DNA of 64,000 nt from CBDDDW01 sp965226805 (GTDB lineage Bacteria; Chloroflexota; Dehalococcoidia; Lucifugimonadales; JAGWBF01), in assembly GCA_965226805.1 (NCBI GenBank), contig CBDDDW010000026.1:62001-126000 (forward strand), written 5' to 3'. The stretch's first letter is position 1; each line of letters begins with the position of its first letter. Under the pieces are notes generated by a model. That model was not told where the DNA came from and ran no database searches. It saw nothing but the letters and a program-made list of their open reading frames with translations. A program made the translations under genes and the position numbers. This document shows, in pieces, positions 49,204 to 57,440 of the stretch.

Positions 49204-50715
49204 CTACCCATCGCCGGCGAGCTCTAGAGCCAGGTTCACTAATGTACGGGTGGGCACTCCGGTACCCCCCTTCACCAGGTAGCCCTTTTGCTTGCTGGCG
49301 AGGTAAGTGCCCGCTATGTCCAGGTGCGCCCAGGGGGTGTCTTCGACGAACTCGGCCAGGAAGTGGGCGGCCGTGATGGGACCCGCCCCACGCCCACCCG
49401 TGTTTTTCATGTCGGCTACGTTGCTCTTGATCTGCTCCTTGTAGTCGTCGTACATGGGGAGTTGCCAGATGCGCTCTCCCGTGGACTCTCCAGCCTTTAT
49501 CACCTGATTGATCAGCCCCTGGTCGTTGCCCATGATCCCGCTGCATGCGTTTCCCAGGGCGACCACGACGGCGCCTGTCAGCGTCGCGACGTCGACGATC
49601 CTCGATATCCCCATCTGCCGAGCGTAATAGATGGCGTCGGCCAGGACGAGCCGGCCCTCCGCATCGGTGTTGATTACCTCGATAGTCTTGCCCATCATGC
49701 TCCGGACCACGTCTCCAGGGCGCTGCGCAGAGGCCCCAGGCATATTCTCCGTGGCAGCGATAATACCCGTGACGTTGATCTTGGGCTTAAGGCGTCCAAT
49801 AGCCTTCATTGCGGCGATGACCGAGGCCCCCCCGGCCATGTCACCCTTCATGTCCTCCATCCCTCCGGCCGACTTGAGGGAGATGCCGCCCGAGTCGAAG
49901 GTGATCCCCTTGCCGATGAGCCCCAGGTTGTTAGAAGGATTGTCTGGGTCGCCCTTCCAGTCGAGGATGATCATCTTTGGGGGCTGGCTGCTTCCCATGG
50001 CCACTCCCAGCAGCGCGCCCATCTTCAATTCCTCTATCTCCGGGCGGTCCAGGATTCGTATATCCAGTCCTTCCTCCTCTGCTACCTTCCCAGCTATATC
50101 AGCCATCTGCGTGGGAGTCAGCACGTTGGCGGGCTCATTGACCATGTCTCGAGCTAGAATGGCTGCCTCGGCCATCAGACGACCCTGTTCGATCCCTGAG
50201 TCCAGGGCGTTGACGTTGCCGGCGTCGGGTTCTACCAGCGCCAACTCGGCGATCTCACCGTCACCGTCTTCATCGCTCTTCCTGTAGTTCCGAAAGCGGT
50301 ACAGGCCCAGGAGGCTGCCTTCGGCTAGCGCTTCGCCCCAGGCCCTTGGGTCCATATCGGCTATCCCAGGGTCGTAGGCCACGACGGCTGCCTTCGCCAC
50401 TCCCAGCTTGCGCAGGTGACGGCAGGCGCCTGCCATCACCTCTCTAATGGTTTCCCGGCCGATGCTTTCGGCTTTCCCAATTCCAGCTATCAGCACCCTA
50501 GACGGGCCGATCTTCCCGAAGCTGTGGATAATAGTAATCTCCCCCTTTTTGCCCTTGACCTCTCCATCCTGAATCAGCTGGGTGATGGCGCCATCCAGGG
50601 CCTGGTCCAACGTGCCGGTGTGAGAGGCCGGCTTCTTGACGCCTTCAGCCAGAAAAGCGATAAGGGCCGGCACCTTAAGCTGGGTCGCGTCACCCGGTAC
50701 CACTTTGATCTCCAT
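49204..50715 (-). CDS. pepA: Leucyl aminopeptidase PepA (M17)
   Basis: The product of about 503 residues has the M17 peptidase core: GLIGKGITFDSGGISLK with metal-binding Lys and Asp, DMAGGASVIAAMKAI, and the signature NTDAEGRLVLADAI, which contains the catalytic metal ligands and Arg. The N-terminal macro-like domain is typical of PepA. It cleaves N-terminal residues from peptides and may also serve in other PepA roles. The start ATG at 50715 has AGGAGGG upstream; the longer frame is unsupported. It lies 190 bases downstream of the kinase gene. Confidence 0.95.
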   Translation of the reverse strand: MEIKVVPGDATQLKVPALIAFLAEGVKKPASHTGTLDQALDGAITQLIQDGEVKGKKGEITIIHSFGKIGPSRVLIAGIGKAESIGRETIREVMAGACRHLRKLGVAKAAVVAYDPGIADMDPRAWGEALAEGSLLGLYRFRNYRKSDEDGDGEIAELALVEPDAGNVNALDSGIEQGRLMAEAAILARDMVNEPANVLTPTQMADIAGKVAEEEGLDIRILDRPEIEELKMGALLGVAMGSSQPPKMIILDWKGDPDNPSNNLGLIGKGITFDSGGISLKSAGGMEDMKGDMAGGASVIAAMKAIGRLKPKINVTGIIAATENMPGASAQRPGDVVRSMMGKTIEVINTDAEGRLVLADAIYYARQMGISRIVDVATLTGAVVVALGNACSGIMGNDQGLINQVIKAGESTGERIWQLPMYDDYKEQIKSNVADMKNTGGRGAGPITAAHFLAEFVEDTPWAHLDIAGTYLASKQKGYLVKGGTGVPTRTLVNLALELAGDG

Positions 50716-50905
50716 GAGCCCTCCTCGTCGGCTTTTGATGATATCCGCGACGGAATGCGCGGGTTTCACGGGGTCCAAGGGACTGTGCTAATTGCGCGCT
50801 GGTGGACTTCCTGTGCCTCCTGGAACACACCTGCTAAGGCGTGGCGGGCATGAGGACGAGTCCGAAGGCCCCCGTCCAGATTATCACAAAAGTGAGATAG
50901 TAAGG

Positions 50906-51514
50906 CTAACGGCGGCCACGGGTCCAGCGTGCGATCTCGCGGATGACCTCGTCAATGGCTGGAGAGATGTCATTGGAAGTGTCCACCTCAAAATCTTGCC
51001 GCCTCACCGGCTCCATCGTAGCGCGCATCTCCCGATACACACCCCAGTCCGCTTCCGATCTGCTCTCGGGGTCCCTTCCCAGAGCTCTGCTCTCTAGTCG
51101 TTCATATATGAGCCGCTCTGGCGCCTTGATGTATATGAGGATGAGTTTAGCCTCACACCTGTCGGTTATCCTGTATAGCCGGTCCCGATGGTGCTCAACC
51201 AGGTTGGTGGCGTCCAACAACACAGGAGTGCCCCGTCTCAAAAGGTGGTCGATCAAGGCATAGCAAGCTTCGAAAAGGCGCTCGCTTTCCGAGCTGGCGT
51301 AGGTCGGGCTGGGGAACAGGACTCTCCGCAGGATGTCGCTCTGGAGGACGAGGAGAGGGAATCGGTCCACGAGCCGGCGGCTGAAGTAGGACTTCCCCGA
51401 TCCGGGGAGGCCGCTGAGCACGACGATGACCGGTCTCGCGACAGGCGGCGGGGGTCGGGTCAGGCTCGCCCTCAGCCTCTCTGTATCCTCTGTGAGCTGA
51501 GGTACCTTACTCAA
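50906..51514 (-). CDS. P-loop kinase-like ATPase (AAA_33 type)
   Basis: The 202-residue protein has a Walker A motif VVLSGLPGSGKSYFSRRLV at about residue 28, then LLDATNLVEHHRDRLY, a lid-like Arg-rich segment (RLESRALGRDPESRSEADWGVY) and a C-terminal DVDTSNDI-like strand (FEVDTSNDISPA). This pattern matches small kinases related to polynucleotide, chloramphenicol and gluconate kinases (AAA_33). Substrate unknown. The start is the TTG that overlaps the degV stop (TTGA), supported by frame and coupling; a longer open frame only covers degV. Confidence 0.75.
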   Translation of the reverse strand: MSKVPQLTEDTERLRASLTRPPPPVARPVIVVLSGLPGSGKSYFSRRLVDRFPLLVLQSDILRRVLFPSPTYASSESERLFEACYALIDHLLRRGTPVLLDATNLVEHHRDRLYRITDRCEAKLILIYIKAPERLIYERLESRALGRDPESRSEADWGVYREMRATMEPVRRQDFEVDTSNDISPAIDEVIREIARWTRGRR

Positions 51515-52398
51515 TCGCTCACCGACTGTGTAGGTTCGTCGGCGTAGAAGGCGAGTCCGAGAAGGCCTGGCCCCAGGTGAGTGCCCATTACCGGGGTGAA
51601 CTCGCTGATGAACAGCTCCCGGCAGTTTATTTCGGCCTCCACTCGCCGGCACAGGTTCTCGGCGTCCTCCTGGGCATCGGCGTGCATTACATTCACGTGT
51701 GCGGGCCGTCCTTCTACTCGGCCTTTCATCATAGCCAAAAGCCGTTCCGTTGCCCTGGCGCGGCTTCTGGGCTTTTCGAGCATGCGGGCTTCTCCCAGCT
51801 TGAGCTCTGTCAGGGGTTTAATCCCCAGGAGGGAGCCGGCCCATACGGCTACCTTGGGCACCCTTCCACTTCTGCCCAGGAAGTGTAGTGTGTCCAGGAA
51901 TGCGAGGAGGTTCACCTTTGGAATGAGCTCCTCAATACTACGTATCACTCTTTCCAGGTTCCCTCCCGCCTGGGCTGTGCTGGCGGCCGCCAGGGCGATG
52001 AGTCCCTGTGCACCAGCGGCAGATCGGCTATCCACCACCTCGATGTGACAGCCGGGCAGCTCGGTATCGGCCATTTGAGCCGCGGCGCAAGCGGATTCGT
52101 AGGTGTTGCTGAAGTTCGCGGATAAAGTGACGCAGACAACACTGTCAGCCTCGGCACTCGCCAATCGAAAGGTATTCAAGAACGACGCGGGCTTGGGAGA
52201 GGAGGTGGTGGGCTGTGTCTGGTTCTTCTGGAGGAGAAGGTAAAACTCGGCCGGTCCTATATCTATGCCGTCCCTGTACGCGCGTTCCTCGATTATCAGC
52301 TCATGAGGGACGACGTGTATGCGCAACTTCTCCAGAAATTCCCGAGGAAGGCAGCAGCTGCTGTCCGCTACTACAGCTACCTGGTGCTGCTGAACCAA
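51511..52398 (-). CDS. DegV family fatty-acid-binding protein
   Basis: The 295-residue product has the DegV fold: VAVVADSSCCLPREFLEKL at the N-terminus, TSSPKPASFLNTF with the T-S-x-P motif that contacts the fatty acid, VVDSRSAAGAQGLIA, and the C-terminal MGTHLGPGLLGLAFY. DegV (FakB) proteins carry fatty acids to FakA kinase for activation; no FakA is in the window, although plsY, which uses the acyl-phosphate product, is at the start of the window. The start is TTG and overlaps the membrane-protein gene by 22 bases. Confidence 0.92.
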   Translation of the reverse strand: MVQQHQVAVVADSSCCLPREFLEKLRIHVVPHELIIEERAYRDGIDIGPAEFYLLLQKNQTQPTTSSPKPASFLNTFRLASAEADSVVCVTLSANFSNTYESACAAAQMADTELPGCHIEVVDSRSAAGAQGLIALAAASTAQAGGNLERVIRSIEELIPKVNLLAFLDTLHFLGRSGRVPKVAVWAGSLLGIKPLTELKLGEARMLEKPRSRARATERLLAMMKGRVEGRPAHVNVMHADAQEDAENLCRRVEAEINCRELFISEFTPVMGTHLGPGLLGLAFYADEPTQSVSD

Positions 52399-53387
52399 TG
52401 GGTAACAGTCTCCTCGCCTCCGCCTTCGATCTGGGGATAGGAGTATTCAGCGTGGTCCAGACGCGAATGCCAGATAGCAGGACTGAGGAGGAAAGCTACG
52501 GATGCAACGGTGATAAGAATCCCTGAGAGGACCCCGAAGCTCAGAGGAATGGCTACTACCGTGAATATGACCATGATAGCAGTGGAGACGGTGAGCAGGC
52601 CGATCTTCATAATGCGATGGCCTATCTTCAAGAACACTCCCGTAGTAATGGCAAGGGCCAGGAATACAAGGGCCCGATCGCTGTCAGTCTCCAGCGTCTT
52701 GGCGGTATGGGGACCCCAAAGCTCGCCCTGCCCGTTAAGAAAGAGCATCCAGGACGTGAGGAATGGAAAGGGCAACGCGGTGAGGGAGGCCAGCAGCCAG
52801 TCCTGGCGCACGACCCGTCTAGCTACCTTGGCCATGATCCAGAGTGAAAAGGGGACGTACGCGATGATGAGCAGGTATATCGGAAAGCTGAAGGGCAGTG
52901 AGCCCGTGGTAACGAATCTCCAGGCGCCGTAGGCAAGGGCTACCAGGGCCAGCATCCAGGATAGGGCTGGGGCCGCCATCGAATAGCCTAGCCAGGTGTA
53001 GGTCCACTTGGGCCTGCCTGCTGTGCAGCTTCTGAGAGTGACGACTGTAATCCCGATCAGCAATAACACCAGCAGCGAGTATCTGGTCCAGAGGTGGAAC
53101 GCGAACAGGAACGCAAGGAGCAGGTGTGGTAACGTAGCCAGCAGTATGTCCCGCCAGGAGCCTGGACTGTGTACCGAGTACATCCTCTTGGCAATGTGGT
53201 CCGGATGGCCCATGTCACGCAGCGCCTGCGAGACGGCCTCCTCGTACGTGAGGCCTTCCTCCCGCAACTCTAGTATCTTGTCCTCCAGATGGCTCTGTAA
53301 CTCAAGGGAGATCTCGCTGCTGGTGCCTGGGTCCAGCTTGAATCTCCTCGTCAGGCCATGAAGGTAGCTGTCAAGCTCTCTATCCAC
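52377..53387 (-). CDS. Membrane protein with permease-prefix-type N-terminal domain
   Basis: The N-terminal 75 residues (MDRELDSYLHGLTRRFKLDP, then LQSHLEDKILELREEGLTYEEAVSQALRDMGHPDHIAKRMY) form the helical domain found at the front of DUF1700-type or ABC-permease proteins and usually coupled to a PadR regulator. Eight or so membrane helices follow. Function unknown. The gene starts 12 bases after a PadR gene, the classic arrangement in which PadR controls a membrane protein. It overlaps degV. Confidence 0.8.
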   Translation of the reverse strand: MDRELDSYLHGLTRRFKLDPGTSSEISLELQSHLEDKILELREEGLTYEEAVSQALRDMGHPDHIAKRMYSVHSPGSWRDILLATLPHLLLAFLFAFHLWTRYSLLVLLLIGITVVTLRSCTAGRPKWTYTWLGYSMAAPALSWMLALVALAYGAWRFVTTGSLPFSFPIYLLIIAYVPFSLWIMAKVARRVVRQDWLLASLTALPFPFLTSWMLFLNGQGELWGPHTAKTLETDSDRALVFLALAITTGVFLKIGHRIMKIGLLTVSTAIMVIFTVVAIPLSFGVLSGILITVASVAFLLSPAIWHSRLDHAEYSYPQIEGGGEETVTHWFSSTR

Positions 53388-53399
53388 CGATGGTCCCTC

Positions 53400-53741
53400 T
53401 TATGGAGATTGGGGCACACGGGCCACCATTACCGAGTTTACCGCTCTGGAGAAGCGCTGCCACTCCCGTAGACGCTCCTCCAATACCTTTTGTCCCTTCG
53501 GCGTAATGTTGTAGTACCGGCGAGGAACTCCCGAGTCTGCCCCTCCCCACTGCCCGAGCACCAACCCCGCCTTCTCCAGACGGTGGAGAGCGGGATACAG
53601 AGTCCCTTCCTTGAACTGGAAATAGCCGCTGCTCCTTCTCTCCATCTCCTTCACTATCCGATAGCCGTACATGGCTTCGGCGCTCAGCATGGAGAGAAGA
53701 AGGGTTTCCGTGTTTCCCTTAAGTAGCTCTTTCTGGTACAT
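53400..53741 (-). CDS. PadR family transcriptional regulator
   Basis: The 113-residue protein is a PadR winged helix: MYQKELLKGNTETLLLSMLS, AMYGYRIVKEMERRSSGYFQFKEGTLYPALHRLEKAGLV, and RRYYNITPKGQKVLEERLREW. Such proteins repress membrane-transport or stress genes until a ligand binds. First gene of the PadR-membrane protein-degV-kinase run on the minus strand. The target is probably its own operon. Confidence 0.93.
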   Translation of the reverse strand: MYQKELLKGNTETLLLSMLSAEAMYGYRIVKEMERRSSGYFQFKEGTLYPALHRLEKAGLVLGQWGGADSGVPRRYYNITPKGQKVLEERLREWQRFSRAVNSVMVARVPQSP

Positions 53742-53835
53742 GATTCATACCACCCGTTAATTCTTGGTCGGATTTTATACCCCGTGGTGGATGACGGTCA
53801 AGCTTGGGAAAAAAGATGAACAACAACCAGGTATT

Positions 53836-54090
53836 TTACAGTCCATTGACCATGCCCTGGATCGCCCACAGAATAAAGATGGCAATCATGGGAGTCAAGT
53901 CGAACATTCCCAAACGGGGCACTACTCGTCTAAGGGGACTGAGAATGGGCTCGGTTATCTGGTAGACGATGGCCACGATGGGATGATTGCTGCCCCCGAT
54001 GGGGAGCCAGGAGAGGATTACCCTGGCGAATATCGCTATCCACAACACCGTCACCAGGAGGTTTACGAATTGCTTGACAAACTCCGTCAC
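53836..54090 (-). CDS. YggT family membrane protein
   Basis: 84 residues with two membrane helices and the YggT signature: LWIAIFARVILSWLPIGGSNHPIVAIVYQITEPILSPLRRVVP. YggT proteins occur next to proC, and their role (osmotic stress, cell-division site) is poorly defined. The GTG start overlaps the proC stop (GTGA), so it is translationally coupled. Confidence 0.9.
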   Translation of the reverse strand: MTEFVKQFVNLLVTVLWIAIFARVILSWLPIGGSNHPIVAIVYQITEPILSPLRRVVPRLGMFDLTPMIAIFILWAIQGMVNGL

Positions 54091-54893
54091 CGGTCTTCAC
54101 CCAGTTCCACAGATTTTTCATGGGCCGCTATGACGGCGTTGATGATGGCCGCTCGAAAACCACCTTCTTCCAGGGCGAACAGTGCTTCTACGGTAGTACC
54201 GCCCGGAGACGTAACCATGTCCTTCAACTCGGCTGGATGCTTCCCCGTCTGCTTGACCAGGCTGGTGCTACCGAGAACAGTCTGCAATGTCAAGGTCCGG
54301 GACATATCTCTTGACAGGCCCAGGTACACACCGGCGTCTATAAGCGCCTCGATAAACAAGAACACATAGGCGGGCCCGCTGGCGCTCAGGGCAGTAGCCA
54401 TATCCAGGTAATCTTCGCTGGCCACATATATCTCTTCGCCCATTGTGGCCACAATTGACCCCGCCAACTGGCGCGTGGCGCTGTCTACCTGAGCAGAACA
54501 GGTCCAGAGGCTCATGCCCTGGCCGATCTGTGCTGGAGTGTTGGGCATGACCCTGATCACCGAAGGATGGCCGAGACCGTCGATGATGGCGGACATCCTG
54601 ACGCCGGCAACGATGGACAGGACAGTCTGGTCATCCCGCAGGCTGCCGCTGAGTTGGGCCAGCACCTCCGGTAGCTGCTGGGGCTTGACGGAAAGGACGA
54701 CGATGCTTCCCATCGCCGCGGCCTCGGGGTTGCTGCCAGTCGCAAGGACGCCGTACCGTTCTTCGAGCGCACGGCGGCGGGTCTCCAGGGGCTCACCCAC
54801 GGAAACATCCTTGTTGCCGGCGAGGCCATTGGACAGGACGCTTCCAAGCATCGCCTCAGCCATTGTACCGCCACCGATGAAAGCTAGTTTCAT
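54087..54893 (-). CDS. proC: Pyrroline-5-carboxylate reductase
   Basis: The 268-residue enzyme has MKLAFIGGGTMAEAML (Rossmann GxGxxx), VVLSVKPQQ, VIRVMPNTPAQIGQG, SALSASGPAYVFLFIEALIDAGVYLGL (catalytic region) and VTSPGGTTVEAL, all ProC signatures. It makes proline from P5C using NAD(P)H. The ATG at 54893 starts the Rossmann strand; a GTG five codons upstream is possible. Forms an operon with yggT. Confidence 0.95.
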   Translation of the reverse strand: MKLAFIGGGTMAEAMLGSVLSNGLAGNKDVSVGEPLETRRRALEERYGVLATGSNPEAAAMGSIVVLSVKPQQLPEVLAQLSGSLRDDQTVLSIVAGVRMSAIIDGLGHPSVIRVMPNTPAQIGQGMSLWTCSAQVDSATRQLAGSIVATMGEEIYVASEDYLDMATALSASGPAYVFLFIEALIDAGVYLGLSRDMSRTLTLQTVLGSTSLVKQTGKHPAELKDMVTSPGGTTVEALFALEEGGFRAAIINAVIAAHEKSVELGEDR

Positions 54894-54916
54894 TCCAGAT
54901 CTTCCCACTTCAGATA

Positions 54917-54947
54917 ATTATAACATCCAATTCACGCCTGTTGTCAC
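54917..54947 (-). promoter_or_regulatory. Probable promoter of proC-yggT
   Basis: On the minus strand GTGACA (54942-54947) and a perfect TATAAT (54917-54922) are 19 bases apart, which is long but acceptable. The start of transcription would be near 54910, 17 bases before the ATG. Confidence 0.45.
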
Positions 54948-54986
54948 ACGTACCGCGAAAGGCGGAATCGTGGGTGCCGGCCGTGT

Positions 54987-55225
54987 GGTTCGACAGGCTC
55001 ACCATGAGCGGTGTTGCCCCGCTCACCATGTGTGATGTTACGCTGTTCACTTTGAGTGTCGTTGTCCCGCTTCACCATGAGCAGCATTGTCCCGCTCACC
55101 ATGAGTGGCGTTACGCCGTTCACTTTGAGTGGCATTGTCCGGCTCACCATTAGCGATGTCGTCTCGAACGGCGCGGCGTTGCCCCTGGTTTTATCCCGCT
55201 CAGCCTGAGCTTGTCGAAGGCCAGA
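54987..55225. repeat. Degenerate 24-25-base tandem repeat of GCTCACCATGAGTGGC type
   Basis: Between TTCGACAGGCTCACCATGAG at the left and GCTTGTCGAAGG at the right, about seven units of 24-25 bases alternate between GCTCACCATGAG and GTTCACTTTGAG cores, each followed by a (T/G)G(C/T)(A/G)TT(G/A)(T/C)CC-like spacer. The outer TTCGACA and TGTCGAA are mirrored. It is a minisatellite grown out of the dispersed TTCGACxxGCTCA element. Confidence 0.75.
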
Positions 55226-55256
55226 GGGCCAAGTTTGCGGGTCACTGCGCCCTGTT

Positions 55257-56267
55257 TCACCTGAGGCCCTTCCCTGATGTCAGGGCCACCGCCATCTTTA
55301 TCGCAGCCAGCATGCTGGTGTGATGGGCGATGCCCTTCCCGGCGATGTCGAAGGCCGTTCCATGGTCCACCGACGTCCTCACGAAGGGCAACCCCAAGTT
55401 GGCGGTGATGCTCTGATCGAACCCGTAGACCTTTATCGGGATATGTCCCTGGTCGTGGTACATGGCCAGGGCGACGTCATAGGATCCCTGGATGGCCTGG
55501 TGGAAAATGATGTCGGCCGGTACCGGGCCGTAAGCGTCTATGCCCTCCCGGCGTGCGTCCTCTATAGCTGGAGCGATCTGCTCCGCTTCCTCGCTTCCCA
55601 AAAGGCCTCCATCACTGGCGTGGGGGTTGAGGGCGGCGACCCCGATTCGCGGTCTGGGGATTCCCCACCTGGAGAAACTGCTCTGAGTTAGCCTGAGCGT
55701 GGCTAGGATCCTGTCTTTGGTCACGTAATCACAGGCCCGACGTAGGGACCGATGGGTCGTCAGATGCACCACCCACAAAGAACCGGACATGAGCATGGTC
55801 GCGACGTCCTCTGCGCCCGAAATCTCCTGCAGAAGCTCCATGTGTCCGATGGCTTTGTATCCAGCGAGGCTGGCTGCCTCTTTGTTCACCGGGGCGGTAG
55901 CCAAGGCGTCGACCTCGCCGGAAAGGGCTAGATCAGCGGCCCTGGAGACCCACTCCATGGCCGCCCTTCCACAGGTGGGGGAAACCTTCCCTACGGTTAC
56001 ATCTTCAGCCTCGAGGTTGTGCATGTCGATGACGTTGATGAGCTCTGGTGACCGTCCTGCTTCCAGAGGCGATTCCACCTCTTCCACTCCCAGCGGTGTC
56101 TCTGTGACTTTCACCGCCTGCTCCATCGACCGGACGCTTCCTATGACCACCGGGTGACAGGAGGAGTACACCTCACTGGAGGCCAGGGCTTTGGCTATGA
56201 CCTCGGGACCGATCCCGCAAGGGTCTCCCATGGTTATAGCGATGATCGGCTTCTTATCCTCCACCAT
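55257..56267 (-). CDS. pdxA: 4-hydroxythreonine-4-phosphate dehydrogenase PdxA
   Basis: The 336-residue protein has the PdxA motifs IAITMGDPCGIGPEVIAKAL, TAPVNKEA, the metal-binding GHMELLQEISG and ALNPHASDGGLLGSEE, and MYHDQGHIPIKVYGFDQSITANLGLPFVRTSVDHGTAFDIAG, together diagnostic. It oxidises 4-phosphohydroxy-L-threonine for pyridoxal phosphate synthesis or, in PdxA2 relatives, acts on threonate or erythronate. PdxJ is not nearby. AAGGAG is placed upstream of the ATG. Confidence 0.95.
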   Translation of the reverse strand: MVEDKKPIIAITMGDPCGIGPEVIAKALASSEVYSSCHPVVIGSVRSMEQAVKVTETPLGVEEVESPLEAGRSPELINVIDMHNLEAEDVTVGKVSPTCGRAAMEWVSRAADLALSGEVDALATAPVNKEAASLAGYKAIGHMELLQEISGAEDVATMLMSGSLWVVHLTTHRSLRRACDYVTKDRILATLRLTQSSFSRWGIPRPRIGVAALNPHASDGGLLGSEEAEQIAPAIEDARREGIDAYGPVPADIIFHQAIQGSYDVALAMYHDQGHIPIKVYGFDQSITANLGLPFVRTSVDHGTAFDIAGKGIAHHTSMLAAIKMAVALTSGKGLR

Positions 56268-56332
56268 GACGATCGTCTCCTTGAACGATGATCTTTCGTA
56301 TAACTGATTGGCGCCAGGCGCCTCTATGTTCT

Positions 56333-56507
56333 AGCAGGCTGCTGAAAAACCCTTCCGACCATCCCCCTGACCCCCTTTCCTCCGATAAACTCAGCACATG
56401 CCTGGCCAGGAAGGGGAAGAATTTACATCTGAGGGACACCCTCAGACTCCCGGCAAAGGGGCTTCGCCCCTCTGCACTCCCTTTCTTCCGCGGCCTGCTA
56501 CGTCTTG
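56333..56507. repeat. Possible MITE-like repeat between pdxA and the DNA glycosylase gene
   Basis: Starts AGCAGGCTGCTGAAAAACCC and ends with CGCGGCCTGCT, whose mirror (AGCAGGCCGCG) matches the first ten bases with one change. An inner hairpin GGGGC-TTC-GCCCC lies near 56460-56472. The right end overlaps the 3' end of the glycosylase gene, so the C-terminus there may derive from the repeat. Confidence 0.4.
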
Positions 56508-57430
56508 TGGAGCCTCCGCCCATGAAAAAGATACAGCTGTGCGTATCCGGCGTAGCGGCCGAAATGTTCCTGGGCCCACGCCGCCAATATCCTGTCGGGA
56601 GGAGGCTTCTCTCCAGGGAAATACCATTCCGATAGAGCTCTCCGGATCCAGACGTCTACGGGGAAAGCCTCCAGTTTGTCCAGCGAATGCAGGAGCACGC
56701 AGTCAGCTATCTTCGGCCCGACTCCTGGAAGCTCCATGAGCCGCTCCTTGGCCTCCACGTAAGATAGCAGACGCAGGGATTCCAAATCCAGGCCCCCTCC
56801 GGCGACAACCTTGGCAGTCTCGGCTACGTAGGGGGCCCTGAATCCCAGCCCCAGGTCACGTAAAGCCGACTCACCGGCTCTCGCCAGCTGCTCCGGATGG
56901 GGAAAGGTATACCGGATTTGGCCGTCGAGGGCCAGAGGGTGGCCGAAACGCTCCGAGATCGACTCCACGTTGGCGTGTATACGGGGGAGATTGGAGTTAG
57001 CGGAACAGATGAATGATATCAGACACTCCCACGGCTCGATCCTTAGAAGCCTGAGACCCCGGTACTCGAGCACCATACCGGCTACCCGGGGGTCTCTGGT
57101 TATGTCCTCATAGATGGCCTCTATGTCGTCATCCAGCCTAAAATAGCTCCTGAGGACCCGGTTGAGGTAACCGGAATCTCTGGGGGGAGCGGAGCGGACT
57201 TGCAGGACGGGGCCGTCGGACGTGGGGCCAGTCCTTTGGCTGCCACTGCGTGCTCTAATCTTCACGACGTTGTCCTCTATCACACCCCAGTGCCATCGAC
57301 CCGGCGGCGCGGCGCTCTGTTCCTTCTCACGGCCCCAGCGATGGGCCTGCCCGCTCTCCAGGCTGGAAGCAAGATCCAACGTCTGCTGGATAGGCAGCTC
57401 GATAGTGTCTTGGTTTAGAGACTGGCCCAT
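56498..57430 (-). CDS. DNA glycosylase of the OGG1/AlkA HhH-GPD type
   Basis: The 310-residue protein has an N-terminal OGG-like domain and a HhH-GPD domain: PWECLISFICSANSNLPRI (first helix), then the hairpin LMELPGVGPKIADCVLLHSL with the catalytic Lys, and AFPVDVWIRRALS with the catalytic Asp. The Lys marks it as a bifunctional glycosylase/lyase for 8-oxoguanine. The start ATG at 57430 is chosen because it lies just beyond the DinG stop (57441). The last residues fall in the repeat. Confidence 0.88.
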   Translation of the reverse strand: MGQSLNQDTIELPIQQTLDLASSLESGQAHRWGREKEQSAAPPGRWHWGVIEDNVVKIRARSGSQRTGPTSDGPVLQVRSAPPRDSGYLNRVLRSYFRLDDDIEAIYEDITRDPRVAGMVLEYRGLRLLRIEPWECLISFICSANSNLPRIHANVESISERFGHPLALDGQIRYTFPHPEQLARAGESALRDLGLGFRAPYVAETAKVVAGGGLDLESLRLLSYVEAKERLMELPGVGPKIADCVLLHSLDKLEAFPVDVWIRRALSEWYFPGEKPPPDRILAAWAQEHFGRYAGYAQLYLFHGRRLHKT

Positions 57431-57440
57431 CTCACCATCC

